Positions 1 through 7,661 are shown, counted from the stretch's first letter. The stretch is DNA of 14,003 nucleotides from Sphaerochaetaceae bacterium (GCA_024405065.1 JAKSPF010000013.1:1-14003); one strand, 5' to 3'. Program-made: numbers and translations. Notes: a model not told the origin generated them from the sequence alone.

Positions 1-51
1 TCTGAACAGGATTATCACCAATGCTTATGGCAGCCTTTATAACCCCTTGTC

Positions 52-489
52 TTATCTGAAGAAACTCATAACGTCTTTATACTGGTCGTCAAGAACATCG
101 TAGATGTACACAGTCTCGTCCTTGTTCTTCGGTAAATCTGTCTTGGAATATATGAGAAGAACAGATAGTTTGTCATGGGGGTCATCTATAAAAACAATAC
201 ATCTGTTACCTGAACTTTTAGAAGATTCCTTAGTTTTTGCAACACGAAAATCATATTTAGCGAGCCAATAACCACCTTTATGTTTAAGCTGATCTATCTG
301 GGCTGAATATTGCGTTGTGTTATTCCTCATCCTGAGTCTTCCCAAATCTGCCCTGATAGAACACTCCGTAGCCATCCACTGAACTCCGGGATATTTCTTC
401 TTAAAATTCTTGAGAAAATGATTCTGTGCATAATCCTCAAACAAAACATTCAGCAGTTTGTCTGAAGATGGAATCGGATTAGAAAACAT
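52..489 (-). CDS. Candidate toxin of a Panacea-type toxin-antitoxin pair
   Basis: A 145-residue soluble protein with no signal peptide or membrane segment. Its second half has a run of predicted beta strands, including KYDFRVAKTK, RCIVFIDD and LSVLLIYSKTDL, with several basic residues. This pattern resembles RelE/HigB-like mRNA interferases, but the similarity is by eye only. Its ATG lies inside the end of the upstream antitoxin gene, giving an 11-bp overlap (479-489) that implies translational coupling. Antitoxin-first order is usual for type II systems. Panacea antitoxins (DUF4065) are known to pair with many unrelated small toxins, so the genetic position is the stronger evidence. Inferred role: growth arrest, possibly by mRNA cleavage, neutralised by the neighbour's protein. 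It could instead be an uncharacterised accessory protein. The toxin role is moderately sure; the RelE fold is less so. Confidence 0.6.
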   Translation of the reverse strand: MFSNPIPSSDKLLNVLFEDYAQNHFLKNFKKKYPGVQWMATECSIRADLGRLRMRNNTTQYSAQIDQLKHKGGYWLAKYDFRVAKTKESSKSSGNRCIVFIDDPHDKLSVLLIYSKTDLPKNKDETVYIYDVLDDQYKDVMSFFR

Positions 490-1150
490 GATCCGGATTT
501 TCCTGCAAAATCAGTTCATAAGGAATAACCTCATTAGTTCTGCATGACATCCATGGTTTTTGCTTATGAGTATAATCCACTATTGTCTGAACATTAGAAT
601 CCTTCCATCTTGCACATATTGTTTTTATCTCTTTTTTCTCATCTGAAGACAGAAGACTGAAATCAATATTGTTTAGCTGCTTTGGAATTGAAATCATCTG
701 GGCTCCTAAAGATAAACATTCTATCTGTATTTGTCCTGTTTCAAATAAAACATCGGTAATCTCCAAAAAAGCATCTGCCAAAGGGCCGTATTCTTTACAT
801 CTATACAGAACCCCACTCATTGACTCCAAATTATTGTAGTAATGATAAAAATCTGCAAAATACAGAATTTTTGCCAACTTTGTTTTTGGTATTCCTGCTT
901 TCTTAAACTGATTTACTGCAAAAAGATACATTTGTTTAAACTTATCTACATTCTGAACTCCATAAAAGAATTCTTCTACCGGCACTCCGAAATATGAAGC
1001 AAGAGTATCCAACTGTCTTGTCGTCAACGGAGCATCATTGCCTTCTATTCTGCTGTATGTCTGTCTTGTAATTCCCAACTTATCAGCAACATCTTCTTGA
1101 GAATGTCCTGTTTTTTTTCTTAACTCAATTAAATTATCAATAACGCTCAT
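479..1150 (-). CDS. XRE-family HTH plus Panacea-domain (DUF4065/SocA-like) antitoxin
   Basis: A 223-residue protein with two parts. Residues about 1-65 are a Cro/C1-type helix-turn-helix, with recognition region QEDVADKLGITRQTYSRIE at 18-36. Residues about 70-210 match the Panacea/DUF4065 pattern: KLAKILYFADFYHYYN at 91-106 followed by the hallmark YGP at 121-123. In characterised Panacea systems this domain neutralises the partner toxin directly, and the HTH represses the operon. Here the gene is first in a two-gene unit and overlaps the candidate toxin by 11 bp. The ATG at 1150 is preceded by AGAGG at a suitable distance. Its promoter (TTGACA, 17 nt, TATATC) is overlapped by a perfect inverted repeat, consistent with autoregulation. 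The cassette looks more AT-rich than the operon downstream, which would fit horizontal acquisition, though this was judged only by eye. Confidence 0.85.
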   Translation of the reverse strand: MSVIDNLIELRKKTGHSQEDVADKLGITRQTYSRIEGNDAPLTTRQLDTLASYFGVPVEEFFYGVQNVDKFKQMYLFAVNQFKKAGIPKTKLAKILYFADFYHYYNNLESMSGVLYRCKEYGPLADAFLEITDVLFETGQIQIECLSLGAQMISIPKQLNNIDFSLLSSDEKKEIKTICARWKDSNVQTIVDYTHKQKPWMSCRTNEVIPYELILQENPDHVF

Positions 1151-1186
1151 AACACGCCTCTGGATAATGTTAAAAATATTTACGAC

Positions 1187-1194
1187 AACATGTT
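1187..1194. promoter_or_regulatory. Possible second operator of the antitoxin-toxin operon (AACATGTT)
   Basis: A perfect 8-bp palindrome, AACATGTT, lies at the predicted transcription start of the toxin-antitoxin operon, just downstream of its -10 box. XRE regulators often bind such short palindromes. It may be chance, since it is short and AT-rich. Confidence 0.3.
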
Positions 1195-1199
1195 ACATA

Positions 1200-1228
1200 G
1201 ATATAACAGATGATTTGATATATGTCAA
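1200..1228 (-). promoter_or_regulatory. Promoter of the toxin-antitoxin operon
   Basis: On the minus strand, a perfect -35 TTGACA (1223-1228), a 17-nt spacer and a -10 TATATC (1200-1205) place a start near 1193. That leaves about 43 nt of leader before the antitoxin ATG. The fit to a housekeeping sigma-70-type promoter is strong. Confidence 0.65.
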
Positions 1229-1239
1229 GCTCTGACATA
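1221..1239. promoter_or_regulatory. Operator candidate: inverted repeat TATGTCA-N5-TGACATA
   Basis: Perfect 7-bp arms (1221-1227 and 1233-1239) separated by AGCTC. The left arm covers the -35 box of the toxin-antitoxin promoter, so a bound HTH dimer would block RNA polymerase there. The right arm ends 1 nt before a possible yidD -35 box. The likely ligand is the antitoxin's XRE domain, which is an inference from position. Confidence 0.55.
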
Positions 1240-1240
1240 C

Positions 1241-1269
1241 TTGCAAAAACCTTATCGGCAGGGTAATTT
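1241..1269 (+). promoter_or_regulatory. Possible yidD promoter
   Basis: TTGCAA (1241-1246), a 17-nt spacer and TAATTT (1264-1269). The predicted start falls at about 1276, on the yidD ATG itself, so the transcript would be leaderless. This agrees with the lack of a Shine-Dalgarno at normal spacing: the nearest purine run, AGGG at 1260-1263, is 12 nt from the ATG. The -10 match is only fair. Confidence 0.35.
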
Positions 1270-1275
1270 ATCACC

Positions 1276-1563
1276 ATGAACGGAAATCCGATCAGAGAAA
1301 TATACCTGATTCCCGTAAAACTGTACCGCCGTTTTCTGTCTCCCTATTTAGGCGGAGACTGCAATTACAGTCCGTCATGTTCTCTCTATTTCATGCAGGC
1401 GGTAAGACGATTCGGAGTCATACGTGGAACTGTTGCGGGAATTTCCAGAATACTCAGATGTTCAAGATTCTTCATAGGAGGGAACGACCCGGTACCGGAC
1501 ACATTCTCCTTGAAGGCAATCCGTGACAGTTGGGTGTTGTTCCGCAAAACAAAACATCGTTAA
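1276..1563 (+). CDS. yidD: Membrane protein insertion efficiency factor YidD
   Basis: A 95-residue protein with the complete YidD signature. It has an N-terminal amphipathic stretch (IREIYLIPVKLYRRFLSP), then C29 and the motif YSPSCSLYFMQAVRRFG (31-47), RILRCSRF with C62, and GGNDPVPD (68-75). YidD is a small inner-membrane-associated protein thought to help the YidC/Sec route insert membrane proteins. In many bacteria it sits in the rpmH-rnpA-yidD-yidC cluster; here it stands alone between a toxin-antitoxin cassette and a convergent housekeeping operon. Its stop lies only 12 bp from the end of lepA on the other strand, and I see no clear terminator between them. The three conserved cysteines are intact. 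Identification is secure. Confidence 0.93.
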   Translation: MNGNPIREIYLIPVKLYRRFLSPYLGGDCNYSPSCSLYFMQAVRRFGVIRGTVAGISRILRCSRFFIGGNDPVPDTFSLKAIRDSWVLFRKTKHR

Positions 1564-1575
1564 CATAAAACAATG

Positions 1576-3393
1576 TCAGCGGTTTTCCTCGTCCTTGCTC
1601 TTCAGAACAGCAAGGAAAGCACTCTGCGGAATCTCAACATTACCTACAAGTTTCATACGTTTCTTACCCTCTTTCTGCTTTTCAAGAAGTTTGCGCTTTC
1701 TGGTAATGTCTCCGCCGTAGCACTTTGCCGTAACATCCTTACGGAAAGCGTTGATTGTTTCCCTTGCAATTATGTTGCCGCCTATTGCTGCCTGAATTGG
1801 TATCTTGAACTGGTGACGTGGAATCTCGTCCTGAAGTCTCTCACAGCATTGACGACCTCTGACCGTTGCATTTGCTCTGAATACAAGCTGGCTGAGAGCG
1901 TCCACCGGCTCGCCGTTCACAAGAATATCCATCCTCACAAGATCTGTCCTCTTGTAGTCCGTTATCTCATAATCAAACGATGCAAACCCGCGTGATATTG
2001 ATTTCAGACGATCATAGAACTCAAAAAGAACCTCTGAAAGAGGCATCTCATAGATAAGTTCAACACGTTTTTCATCAATGTAATTCATACTCGTCTGAAC
2101 ACCGCGTTTTTCCATACAAAGAGAAATTACAGGTCCCAAATAGGTTGAAGGAGTTATCACGGATGCTCTTATGAAAGGCTCTTCTGCATAATCAACCCTT
2201 ACCGGATCCGGATAGTCAAGAGGATTGTCAACCTCAACAATCTCTCCGTTTTTCATATGAACCAGATACCTTACACTGGGACTTGTGAAGACTATTGAAA
2301 GGTTAAACTCACGTTCAATACGTTCCTGTATCACCTCAAGGTGCAAGAGTCCGAGAAAACCGCAACGGAACCCCTGTCCGAGCGCAGCACTTGAATCCTT
2401 TTCATAGACAAGTGAAGCATCGTTGAGTTTCAGTCGCTCAATAGCATCCAGAAGTTCCTCATAGTCATTTGAATCCACAGGGTAAATTGAAGAAAATACT
2501 ACCGGCTTCACATCTTTGAACCCGTCACAGGGTTTTTCCGCGGGATTTTCCGCAAGAGTTACCGTATCTCCAACCCGTATGTCAGATATTGTCTTCACTC
2601 CTGCAATGAAGTAACCCACATCACCGGCCTCAAGACTCTTTGTTCTTACAAGGTCAAGCTGGAAAATGCCCACTTCTTCAACTTTGTAAACGGCTCTGCT
2701 GTTCATGAACATCACTTCCTGCCCCTCGGAAATCTTACCTTCAAAAAGACGGAAATGAACAATCACTCCGCGGTACGGATCATAATGAGAATCAAAAATA
2801 AGTGCCTTCAGCGGTGAATCAACAGGATATTCAGGAGCCGGAACCCAGTTGACTATTGCCTCATAAAGTGCATCAAGCCCCTCACCCGTCTTTGCGGACA
2901 CTTTAACCGTCATATCTGCATCAAGCCCGAGATCGTGGTCTATCTGTTCAAGGCATGACGGAATATCGGCACTTGCAAGGTCAATTTTGTTTATCACAGG
3001 TATTATTTCAAGTCCGTGCTCCATTGCCATATACATGTTGGCAACCGTCTGAGCTTCAACTCCCTGTGAAGCGTCTATAAGGAGAAGAGCACCCTCACAT
3101 GAGGAGATTGCCCTTGAAACCTCATAAGAGAAATCCACGTGACCCGGAGTATCTACAAGATTAAGTTCATATTCTTCACCGTTTGCAGCCGTATACGGAA
3201 CTGTAACTGCCTGACTCTTTATTGTGATACCTCTTTCACGTTCAATGTCCATATTATCAAGAATCTGCTCCTGCGCAGGTCCTCTTGAAGTAACAAGACG
3301 AGCCCTTTCAATAAACCTGTCGGCAAGAGTACTCTTTCCGTGATCAATATGGGCTATTATGCAGAAATTGCGTTTGTGAAGAGAATCTACCAG
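1576..3393 (-). CDS. lepA: Elongation factor 4 (LepA GTPase), probable CTG start
   Basis: LepA/EF4 is a ribosome-binding translational GTPase related to EF-G that affects back-translocation and initiation or assembly. Numbered from a CTG start at 3393, G1 is AHIDHGKST (14-22), G3 is DTPGH (about 81-85), G4 is NKID (about 135-138), and SAK (G5) follows. The LepA-specific C-terminal end, LLEKQKEGKKRMK, is present. Length from CTG is 605 residues, close to the 599 of E. coli. The oddity is the start. Between the in-frame stop at 3400-3402 and the G1 loop there is no ATG, GTG or TTG. The first ATG, at 3252, would remove G1 and destroy GTP binding. CTG at 3391-3393 begins 1 nt after the ftsH stop and gives a normal-length N-terminus before KRNFC, so coupled re-initiation is likely. 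Last gene of the rplY operon. Confidence 0.93.
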   Translation of the reverse strand: MVDSLHKRNFCIIAHIDHGKSTLADRFIERARLVTSRGPAQEQILDNMDIERERGITIKSQAVTVPYTAANGEEYELNLVDTPGHVDFSYEVSRAISSCEGALLLIDASQGVEAQTVANMYMAMEHGLEIIPVINKIDLASADIPSCLEQIDHDLGLDADMTVKVSAKTGEGLDALYEAIVNWVPAPEYPVDSPLKALIFDSHYDPYRGVIVHFRLFEGKISEGQEVMFMNSRAVYKVEEVGIFQLDLVRTKSLEAGDVGYFIAGVKTISDIRVGDTVTLAENPAEKPCDGFKDVKPVVFSSIYPVDSNDYEELLDAIERLKLNDASLVYEKDSSAALGQGFRCGFLGLLHLEVIQERIEREFNLSIVFTSPSVRYLVHMKNGEIVEVDNPLDYPDPVRVDYAEEPFIRASVITPSTYLGPVISLCMEKRGVQTSMNYIDEKRVELIYEMPLSEVLFEFYDRLKSISRGFASFDYEITDYKRTDLVRMDILVNGEPVDALSQLVFRANATVRGRQCCERLQDEIPRHQFKIPIQAAIGGNIIARETINAFRKDVTAKCYGGDITRKRKLLEKQKEGKKRMKLVGNVEIPQSAFLAVLKSKDEENR

Positions 3394-3394
3394 A

Positions 3395-5482
3395 TCAGCT
3401 CAAATCCGACTTTTTGTGACCCGCAGCATCAAATCCGAGCAGTTCCCTCACCTCTGCATCATCAAGAGTCTCCCTTGCAATCAGCTCATCTGCAAGTTTT
3501 TCAAGCTGATCCTTGTGTGTTGAAAGTATCTCTTTTGCTTCTGCCATACAGGTATTGAGAATTCCGTGAATTTCACCGTCTATTTTCCGAGCTGTATCTT
3601 CCGAGAAATCCTTATGCTGTGCAATCTCACGCCCGAGGAAAAGCGGCTCACCCTCACTTCCGAGCGATACGAATCCGAGATTGCTCATACCGAACTCCGT
3701 GACCATTCTTCTTGCAATGTCAGTTGCCTGCTTTATATCGGCACTGGGTCCTGTTGAGGTCTGTCCGTTCAGAAGTTCCTCGGCAATATAACCTCCCATT
3801 GCCATTTTGATATGGCTCAGCAGAGAAGACTTCTTCATATAGGAAACGTCCTCTTCCGGAAGTCCCATTGTAACACCTCCTGCATTACCATGAGGAATGA
3901 TTGTAACCTTGTACAGAGGGTCAATGTCTTCAAGGTAATAGAACAGCAATGCGTGTCCTGCCTCGTGCCATGCCGTAAGTTTTTTTGCATCATCAGTCAT
4001 TACACGGCTTTTTCTTGCCACTCCCAGAACCATTTTGTCTCTTGCCTGTTCAAAATCAGACATCATTACGGTTTTTCTGTCCTCACGTGTTGCAAACAAG
4101 GCTGCCTCATTCACAAGGTTGGCAAGATCTGCACCGGATGCACCGGGAGTTGCCCTTGCAATACGCCTGAGATCAACCTCCTTATCAATCTTCACCTTTG
4201 CAGCATGAATTTTCAGAATATCCTCTCTTTCCTGAATATCCGGCAAACTTATTGCAACCTGTCTGTCAAATCTTCCCGGTCTGAGCAATGCCGGATCAAG
4301 CACATCCACCCTGTTTGTTGCAGCAATGACTATGACTCCGGTTGTGGTATCAAAACCGTCCATTTCAACAAGAATCTGGTTAAGAGTCTGTTCTCTTTCA
4401 TCATGACCTCCACCGAGTCCGCTTCCTCTGCTTCTTCCCACTGCATCAATTTCATCAATAAAAAGTATACAAGGACTGTTTTTACGCCCCTGATCAAACA
4501 GGTCTCTTACCCTTGCGGCACCCATTCCTACGAACATTTCAACAAAATCAGAACCTGAAGTGTGGAAAAAAGACACTCCGGCTTCTCCGGCAACAGCCTT
4601 TGCAATAAGGGTTTTTCCGGTTCCCGGAGGACCTACCAGCAAAACACCTCTTGGTATCTTTGCACCGATTTCATTGAACTTTTTGGGGTTCTTCAAAAAT
4701 TCAACAACTTCCTGAAGCTCATACTTTGCTTCTTTCTGACCCGCAACATCTGCAAATTTAATCTTCACATCTTTATCCGTGTATTGCTTTGCGTGACTTC
4801 TGCCATACTGCATAAGCTGTCCGCTTCCGGCATTACGCATAAGGACAAGAGTGAAACCTATGAAGATAATCCACGGCAGGAATTCAAGTATCAAACCCAA
4901 AATTGACATTTCCTGAGCGGAACCCCTTATTTCAACACTGTTCTTCTCAAGGTCGTTCAGAAGATCATCATCCCTGTAAGGAATACGTACCTTGTAAGTA
5001 TTGTCATCAGAGGCAACAAACTCTATTACCGTGTTATCCTTAATGTTCACACTGTAAACACGTCCGTTCTCAACCAAGGTCTTGAACGTTGTGTATGTAA
5101 CTTCCGTAACCGTTGATTTTGATGAAAAAATTGACATTGCAAAAAGAGCAAGGACAAACATCAAAACCGCAAGACCTATTCTTGATTTTGCAGATTTAAG
5201 AGGTGAATTCCCCGGTTTTCTTGTTGTGCCTCCGCCTTCCGGAGAAGCGTTGTCTTCTTTTCTTTTTTTATCGTCCTTTCCGGAATCACCTGCCGCAAAA
5301 CGGTTGTCTGCAGGAGTCCAGTAAGAATCTGACTTGGCACGGCGCTCCTCCGCCTTCTGTTTATCCTGCGACATTTTTTTCTCTTCAGAATCATTTACCG
5401 GATCGGAACCGTTCTGAACTGTTTCCTTTTCTTTCTCAATCTCTGTTTTCTCTTCAATATTCTTTTTTTCTTCTTCGTCCAT
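3395..5482 (-). CDS. ftsH: ATP-dependent zinc metalloprotease FtsH
   Basis: A 695-residue membrane-anchored AAA+ protease that extracts and degrades membrane and soluble proteins. Residues 1-100 are an unusually long, highly charged, probably disordered Lys/Glu-rich cytoplasmic extension; many FtsH proteins begin almost directly with the first membrane helix. Then come TM1 (about 102-119), a periplasmic domain, TM2 (about 193-215), Walker A GPPGTGKT (284-291), Walker B ILFIDEID (339-346), the second region of homology around 387-407 with its arginine fingers, and the zinc site HEAGH (506-510). The third zinc ligand is probably the Asp in GPSADIKQATD. All catalytic residues are present. The ATG has AAAGGTAA about 9 nt upstream. 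The gene lies 18 bp after tilS and its stop is 1 nt from the likely lepA start. Confidence 0.97.
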   Translation of the reverse strand: MDEEEKKNIEEKTEIEKEKETVQNGSDPVNDSEEKKMSQDKQKAEERRAKSDSYWTPADNRFAAGDSGKDDKKRKEDNASPEGGGTTRKPGNSPLKSAKSRIGLAVLMFVLALFAMSIFSSKSTVTEVTYTTFKTLVENGRVYSVNIKDNTVIEFVASDDNTYKVRIPYRDDDLLNDLEKNSVEIRGSAQEMSILGLILEFLPWIIFIGFTLVLMRNAGSGQLMQYGRSHAKQYTDKDVKIKFADVAGQKEAKYELQEVVEFLKNPKKFNEIGAKIPRGVLLVGPPGTGKTLIAKAVAGEAGVSFFHTSGSDFVEMFVGMGAARVRDLFDQGRKNSPCILFIDEIDAVGRSRGSGLGGGHDEREQTLNQILVEMDGFDTTTGVIVIAATNRVDVLDPALLRPGRFDRQVAISLPDIQEREDILKIHAAKVKIDKEVDLRRIARATPGASGADLANLVNEAALFATREDRKTVMMSDFEQARDKMVLGVARKSRVMTDDAKKLTAWHEAGHALLFYYLEDIDPLYKVTIIPHGNAGGVTMGLPEEDVSYMKKSSLLSHIKMAMGGYIAEELLNGQTSTGPSADIKQATDIARRMVTEFGMSNLGFVSLGSEGEPLFLGREIAQHKDFSEDTARKIDGEIHGILNTCMAEAKEILSTHKDQLEKLADELIARETLDDAEVRELLGFDAAGHKKSDLS

Positions 5483-5500
5483 TAGTGCGGATTACCTTTT

Positions 5501-6847
5501 TCAAATAGTTTTATGTATAATATAATAATATGCATTCAAAGGGGCAATAGAAGTTCTCAATCTGCGACATATTCTGTTCCTGCCGCCATATACTGTTCCG
5601 AATACGGCAATTATTCCAAGATCATCACACAATACCGGCGTTTTATTTCTGAAAATTGACGGAACTCCCATATCCTGCAACAGTCTCAACACGGTTTTTG
5701 TCCCGTCTTTGAGCTCTATTCTGTCACCCATACGGACATATCTCACATACATTCTGCCCTTTACGGATGAAGGCTCAATTCTTATATCCCCGGCTTTTCC
5801 CGTGTATCCGACTGAAAGACACATACCCGAAGGAAGAAGATAAGAACCGCACAGGGAACAGTCAATGTTAAGTTCAAAACTTTCACATTCAGAGGAATGC
5901 AGAGGATTGTCAATGTAAAGATACGGTTTTTTAACACAGAACACACCCCCGTTTGAGGCAACAAGAGATGTTTTTCCGTCCGAACAGGCTTCACAGACAC
6001 GCTCTGCAAGAGTCTGCGGCATCTGAGTACCTATCGTGTTGTCCCACATTGAGTACAGAACCGTAAGTTTGCGGAAAGCATCAAGACTGTTGAAGTAGTC
6101 CAGTTCAACTCTGTCTCTGACATCACACTTATCTCCGCAAAGAGAAACAGCCCTGCTTCTCAATGCAATCAGGCGCAGTTCAAAATCGGGCATCTGTTCT
6201 CTTAATCTCGGTATAAGTTCAAGCCTTATTGCGTTTCTTCTGAATTTCAGATTGTTGTTCGTTGAATCAAAACTGTATGCAATTCCGTTTCCATGTGCAT
6301 ATTCAAGTATCTGTGATTTGCCGAATTCAAGAAGTGGTCTTATTATGTTTCCGTTTTTCTCGGATATTCCTCTTAGACCTGTAACCGGCGAACCGGTAAT
6401 GACCCTCATCAGTATTGTTTCAATCTGATCATCATAGTGATGTGCTGTTGCTACAAATCTGCAGTTGTTTTCTGCACAGAATTTTTCAAAGATCCTGTAC
6501 CTGAGAAATCTTGCTGCACTTTCAGTACCGCCGTGAGTTTTTGAAAGACTGTCTATCTCACCCGTGGGAATTGTCCGAACGGAAAAATCAACACCGAGTT
6601 TTTCACAGTTACGCCTGCAAAGTAAAATTTCCGTCTCAAGTTCTTCACTGCTTCTCAGATTGTGATTCACATACAAAGCCTTCACTCTTGATGAGCCGAG
6701 TACCTTACAACAGAGGTAAAGAAGCACAGAGGAATCCACACCGCCTGAATAGCCGACAAGAACCCTGCATGACTGGTCAAAATCAGTCAGAATCTGCAAA
6801 GTTTCAGAGAATTCCCTTTCTGTTAAATTCCTGCTGGAGTTGTTCAA
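5501..6847 (-). CDS. tilS: tRNA(Ile)-lysidine synthase TilS, TTG start
   Basis: TilS attaches lysine to C34 of the CAU-anticodon tRNA-Ile in an ATP-dependent reaction, switching it from AUG to AUA decoding. Visible motifs are the PP-loop SGGVDSS near the N-terminus, ATAHHYDDQIETILMR with the typical GLRGI following, the DSTN...RRNAIRLELIPRL region that closes the catalytic domain, and the C-terminal TilS domain ending with VPSIFRNKTPVLCDDLG. The frame stays open to a TTG at 6865, but I prefer the TTG at 6845-6847 because AAGGAG (6854-6859) lies 7 nt upstream. This gives 448 residues and a 44-bp overlap with pth, so the two are probably translationally coupled. A start at the TTG closer to the PP-loop cannot be excluded. 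Confidence 0.93.
   Translation of the reverse strand: MNNSSRNLTEREFSETLQILTDFDQSCRVLVGYSGGVDSSVLLYLCCKVLGSSRVKALYVNHNLRSSEELETEILLCRRNCEKLGVDFSVRTIPTGEIDSLSKTHGGTESAARFLRYRIFEKFCAENNCRFVATAHHYDDQIETILMRVITGSPVTGLRGISEKNGNIIRPLLEFGKSQILEYAHGNGIAYSFDSTNNNLKFRRNAIRLELIPRLREQMPDFELRLIALRSRAVSLCGDKCDVRDRVELDYFNSLDAFRKLTVLYSMWDNTIGTQMPQTLAERVCEACSDGKTSLVASNGGVFCVKKPYLYIDNPLHSSECESFELNIDCSLCGSYLLPSGMCLSVGYTGKAGDIRIEPSSVKGRMYVRYVRMGDRIELKDGTKTVLRLLQDMGVPSIFRNKTPVLCDDLGIIAVFGTVYGGRNRICRRLRTSIAPLNAYYYIIHKTI
5519..5547 (-). promoter_or_regulatory. Possible internal promoter for ftsH-lepA
   Basis: Within the 3' end of tilS, TTGCCC (5542-5547), a 17-nt spacer and TATATT (5519-5524) would start transcription about 30 nt before ftsH. 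The surrounding sequence is very AT-rich, so a chance match is possible. Confidence 0.3.
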
Positions 6848-7370
6848 CGGATACTCCTTCAACAAATTTCTTCACAGCCCGTGCCGCATCTTCAAGAGTC
6901 TTTTCATACAATTGTTTTTTTTCCGGGTCATTTTCAATACCCAGAACATAGTCAATGACACTCTCACCGTCAGCAGGTCTTCCTATTCCGACGTATATTC
7001 TGAGAAAATCCGGAGTTCCCAAGGCTTCACAGATACTTGCAAGTCCTTTCTGTCCGCAAGCCCCGCCACCCATTCTGATTCTCAGACCACCTACCGCAAG
7101 ATCCATATTGTCACAAACAACCGCAAAATCACCGGGAGATGCAACTTTTGAAGTAAAGCGGTGAACAACATCTCCGCTCCTGTTCATGAAAGTAAGTGGC
7201 TGAACAAGCAAAGCATCATTCAGCTTTGCCTGTCTGAAAAGACAAAAACAGCGCTTTTTCATCTTCACATGAAAAAACGCTGCTGTTCTGTCCAGTACCT
7301 CAAACCCGGCGTTATGTCTTGTATGTGAGTATTTCTCACCCGGATTTCCGAGTCCTAAAACAATTTTCAT
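6804..7370 (-). CDS. pth: Peptidyl-tRNA hydrolase
   Basis: Pth cleaves the ester bond of peptidyl-tRNAs dropped by stalled ribosomes, recycling tRNA. The 188-residue length is typical. Visible features are GLGNPGEKYSHTRHNAGF with N9 and catalytic H19, FMNRSG with N63, and the acidic partner in CDNMDL (D87). The usual GGHNGL signature, which contributes a tRNA-contacting Asn, reads CGQKGL here (about 105-110), so His-Asn is replaced by Gln-Lys; this may be a lineage trait. The ATG overlaps the rplY stop by 4 bp (ATGA), and the 3' end overlaps tilS. It lies in the rplY operon, linking ribosome and tRNA maintenance. Confidence 0.95.
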   Translation of the reverse strand: MKIVLGLGNPGEKYSHTRHNAGFEVLDRTAAFFHVKMKKRCFCLFRQAKLNDALLVQPLTFMNRSGDVVHRFTSKVASPGDFAVVCDNMDLAVGGLRIRMGGGACGQKGLASICEALGTPDFLRIYVGIGRPADGESVIDYVLGIENDPEKKQLYEKTLEDAARAVKKFVEGVSVEQLQQEFNRKGIL

Positions 7371-7645
7371 ACCATCTGAAAATCAGCATGAAGAATCGTG
7401 CCCTTCATGATGTCTTCCTGAAGCTCCTTGAAAATGCATTTGTAAGTTTCACCCTGAACCTCAATCTCACACTCTTCTCCCTCATGGAAACGTCTGAGTG
7501 CAAGATCAAAGTCATGTGCGTTCATCACAAGATGCACATTACCCTTTTTGCCGTACATTTCAGCGGGAAACATTCCGCGTCTGATGAGCCTTCTTGATCC
7601 GGCTGAACCGAAGTCTTCTGTCCTGAGTTCTGCTTTGAATTTCAT
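7367..7645 (-). CDS. rplY: Large-subunit ribosomal protein bL25 (short form)
   Basis: A 92-residue protein equivalent to the 5S-rRNA-binding L25 domain, without the C-terminal TL5/CTC extension found in many long-form homologues. Recognisable features are the early AELRTEDFGSAGSRRLIRRG segment, the PAEMYGK turn, the central alternating beta strands and the C-terminal HADFQ motif. The frame stays open further upstream, but a strong AGGAGG lies a few bases before the ATG at 7645 and fixes the start there. It is the first gene of the rplY-pth-tilS-ftsH-lepA operon and overlaps pth by 4 bp. A promoter and a leader palindrome lie upstream. In Borrelia the same block is, as I recall, preceded by spoVG; here an unrelated small gene occupies that place. 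Confidence 0.9.
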   Translation of the reverse strand: MKFKAELRTEDFGSAGSRRLIRRGMFPAEMYGKKGNVHLVMNAHDFDLALRRFHEGEECEIEVQGETYKCIFKELQEDIMKGTILHADFQMV

Positions 7646-7661
7646 ATTACCTCCTACTCTC

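Noticed and set aside
1..51. Minus-strand frame downstream of the toxin reading GVIKAAISIGDNPVQ
   Set aside because: It looks protein-like, but no ATG, GTG or TTG precedes it after the last stop, and the window ends too soon to judge. Nothing else is seen in these 51 bases.
1549..1580. Bidirectional terminator between yidD and lepA
   Set aside because: The 12-bp gap and flanks are A/T-rich, but I could not find a stem followed by a T run on either strand.
3252..3252. ATG at 3252 as the lepA start
   Set aside because: It would remove the G1 GTP-binding loop and 47 residues that match the family without interruption upstream.
3812..4558. Long plus-strand open frame (248 codons) antisense to ftsH
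   Set aside because: It lies wholly inside a secure FtsH gene, is rich in Cys and His in a low-complexity way, and has no recognisable domain. It is a shadow of ftsH codon usage.
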